From Moniliella sp. 'wahieum' (taxonomy: Eukaryota > Basidiomycota > Moniliellomycetes > Moniliellales > Moniliellaceae), in the NCBI GenBank assembly GCA_003971905.1, contig RSEE01000043.1, positions 310,001 to 374,000 of the forward strand: a stretch of DNA of 64,000 nt. The letters are read 5' to 3'. The notes under the pieces were generated by a model. It saw only the letters and a program-made list of their open reading frames with translations, did not search any database and had not been told where the DNA came from. The position numbers and the translations under genes are program-made. Shown piece by piece: positions 63,463 through 64,000 of this stretch (the first letter of the stretch is position 1; each line of letters starts with the position of its first letter).

Positions 63463-64000
63463 TGGCATGGTCATTTTTGAGGTCCCTGAAAAATGATTTT
63501 GCATTGATTGGATTATTTAGACTTTGGTGTGGTGGATGCAAGTAAGTGCTCAGGCTCAGTTAAGCGAATGAGTTCCGAGTTGAGTCTCCGGGTCAGAGCA
63601 ACTCGTTTGCGCGTCTTCATCCTATGCGTTCCTCGTTCCTGGCCCGTGAGGACGGAGAAAACCCCGCCGCTTTATATTTTGGGCGTTTTTCTGGTTTCGA
63701 CTGTGCCTACACCGTTCCTGGCGGATTATGGCTTTCCTGCTCGGTCTGGGCGCCTTTCTGAGGACCGTTGGCCTGGCCTGGCAATCTTACCGGTACCCGA
63801 TAACCGGCTTTTTTGGTCGTGTGCGTTGTCTATTAGTAGAATTCGTTATAGATCCTGTGTCTGTATATGGCCATTGATCTTCAAATCTGTTCTTTCTCTT
63901 CCTGCACACATGGGAGACATGCAGACCAACGCTCTGAGCTAAGCAATAAGCGATAAGCGATAGGCGGTACGCTCCAAAACATGTTCGTGGCACAGATGAG

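Larger units (their letters stand above)
62468..64000. other. Gene-free right end of the window
   Basis: No supported gene. The first 150 bp should hold the EMC1 promoter. From about 62.6 kb the sequence is A+T-richer. A 144-codon frame at 63508-63942 begins with a non-ATG codon and has no recognisable domain. Two repeat features are listed separately. Confidence 0.55.

Noticed and set aside
63508-63942. A 144-codon frame at the right end
   Set aside because: Begins at a non-ATG codon and shows no family signature; length is compatible with chance.

Overview
The window is nuclear DNA of a filamentous or yeast-like fungus, most likely a basidiomycete. The reasons are short GT..AG introns (52-124 bp, several with a CTAAC branch site), G+C-rich genes packed on both strands, and a fungal gene set: trehalose-phosphatase, an Arc1-type tRNA cofactor, a C-5 sterol desaturase, a Slm1-type eisosome/TORC2 protein and Laa1. 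The smut side of the basidiomycetes is my guess only; nothing here fixes the species.

Layout. 1-3.5 kb: gene-free, rich in short repeats, with a cluster of four CACGTG boxes. 3.5-7.9 kb (+): trehalose-6-phosphate phosphatase/synthase-like protein. 8.9-10.0 kb (-): unrecognised Q/A-rich protein next to a 21-bp minisatellite. 11.4-12.9 kb (+): GSK3 kinase. 13.7-15.1 kb (+): eRF1. 16.0-17.3 kb (-): Arc1. 18.0-20.1 kb (-): GFA1, the first step of chitin precursor synthesis. 22.2-23.5 kb (-): aldo-keto reductase. 24.2-24.3 kb (-): an intron-containing tRNA-Gly(TCC). 24.7-27.0 kb (-): 4-coumarate-CoA-ligase-like acyl-CoA synthetase. 27.5-29.2 kb (-): mitochondrial ATP synthase beta. 29.8-31.7 kb (-): mitochondrial PDK/BCKDK-type kinase. 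32.3-39.4 kb (+): Laa1/HEATR5. 40.0-41.7 kb (-): Slm1-like BAR/PH protein. 43.6-44.7 kb (+): two-RRM protein. 45.4-47.7 kb (+): homeodomain protein. 48.4-50.1 kb (+): decayed non-LTR retrotransposon. 51.1-52.2 kb (+): ERG3. 52.5-54.8 kb (-): XPG/asteroid-type nuclease-fold protein. 55.0-56.6 kb (+): ARP4. 56.7-58.4 kb (-): CCT3. 58.8-62.5 kb (-): EMC1. 62.5-64 kb: A+T-richer, gene-free, with small direct repeats.

The genes are ordinary housekeeping functions of unrelated pathways. I see no operon, biosynthetic cluster, prophage or CRISPR array, and no convincing new molecular system. The two strongest general observations are these. First, almost every conserved gene is interrupted by single-base frame changes that nearly always behave as a missing base, often in a homopolymer; this points to uncorrected long-read consensus errors rather than biology. 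Each CDS below is therefore given as the span of the whole gene, with its breaks described and not repaired. Second, the intergenic regions share a dispersed set of short palindromic words (GTAACTAGTAAC, TCACTAG arrays, TGAGTACTGAC, CTGAGGCG), sometimes touching gene ends. These are candidates for a small repeat or regulatory family.

Exact exon ends were read by eye and may be off by a base or two.
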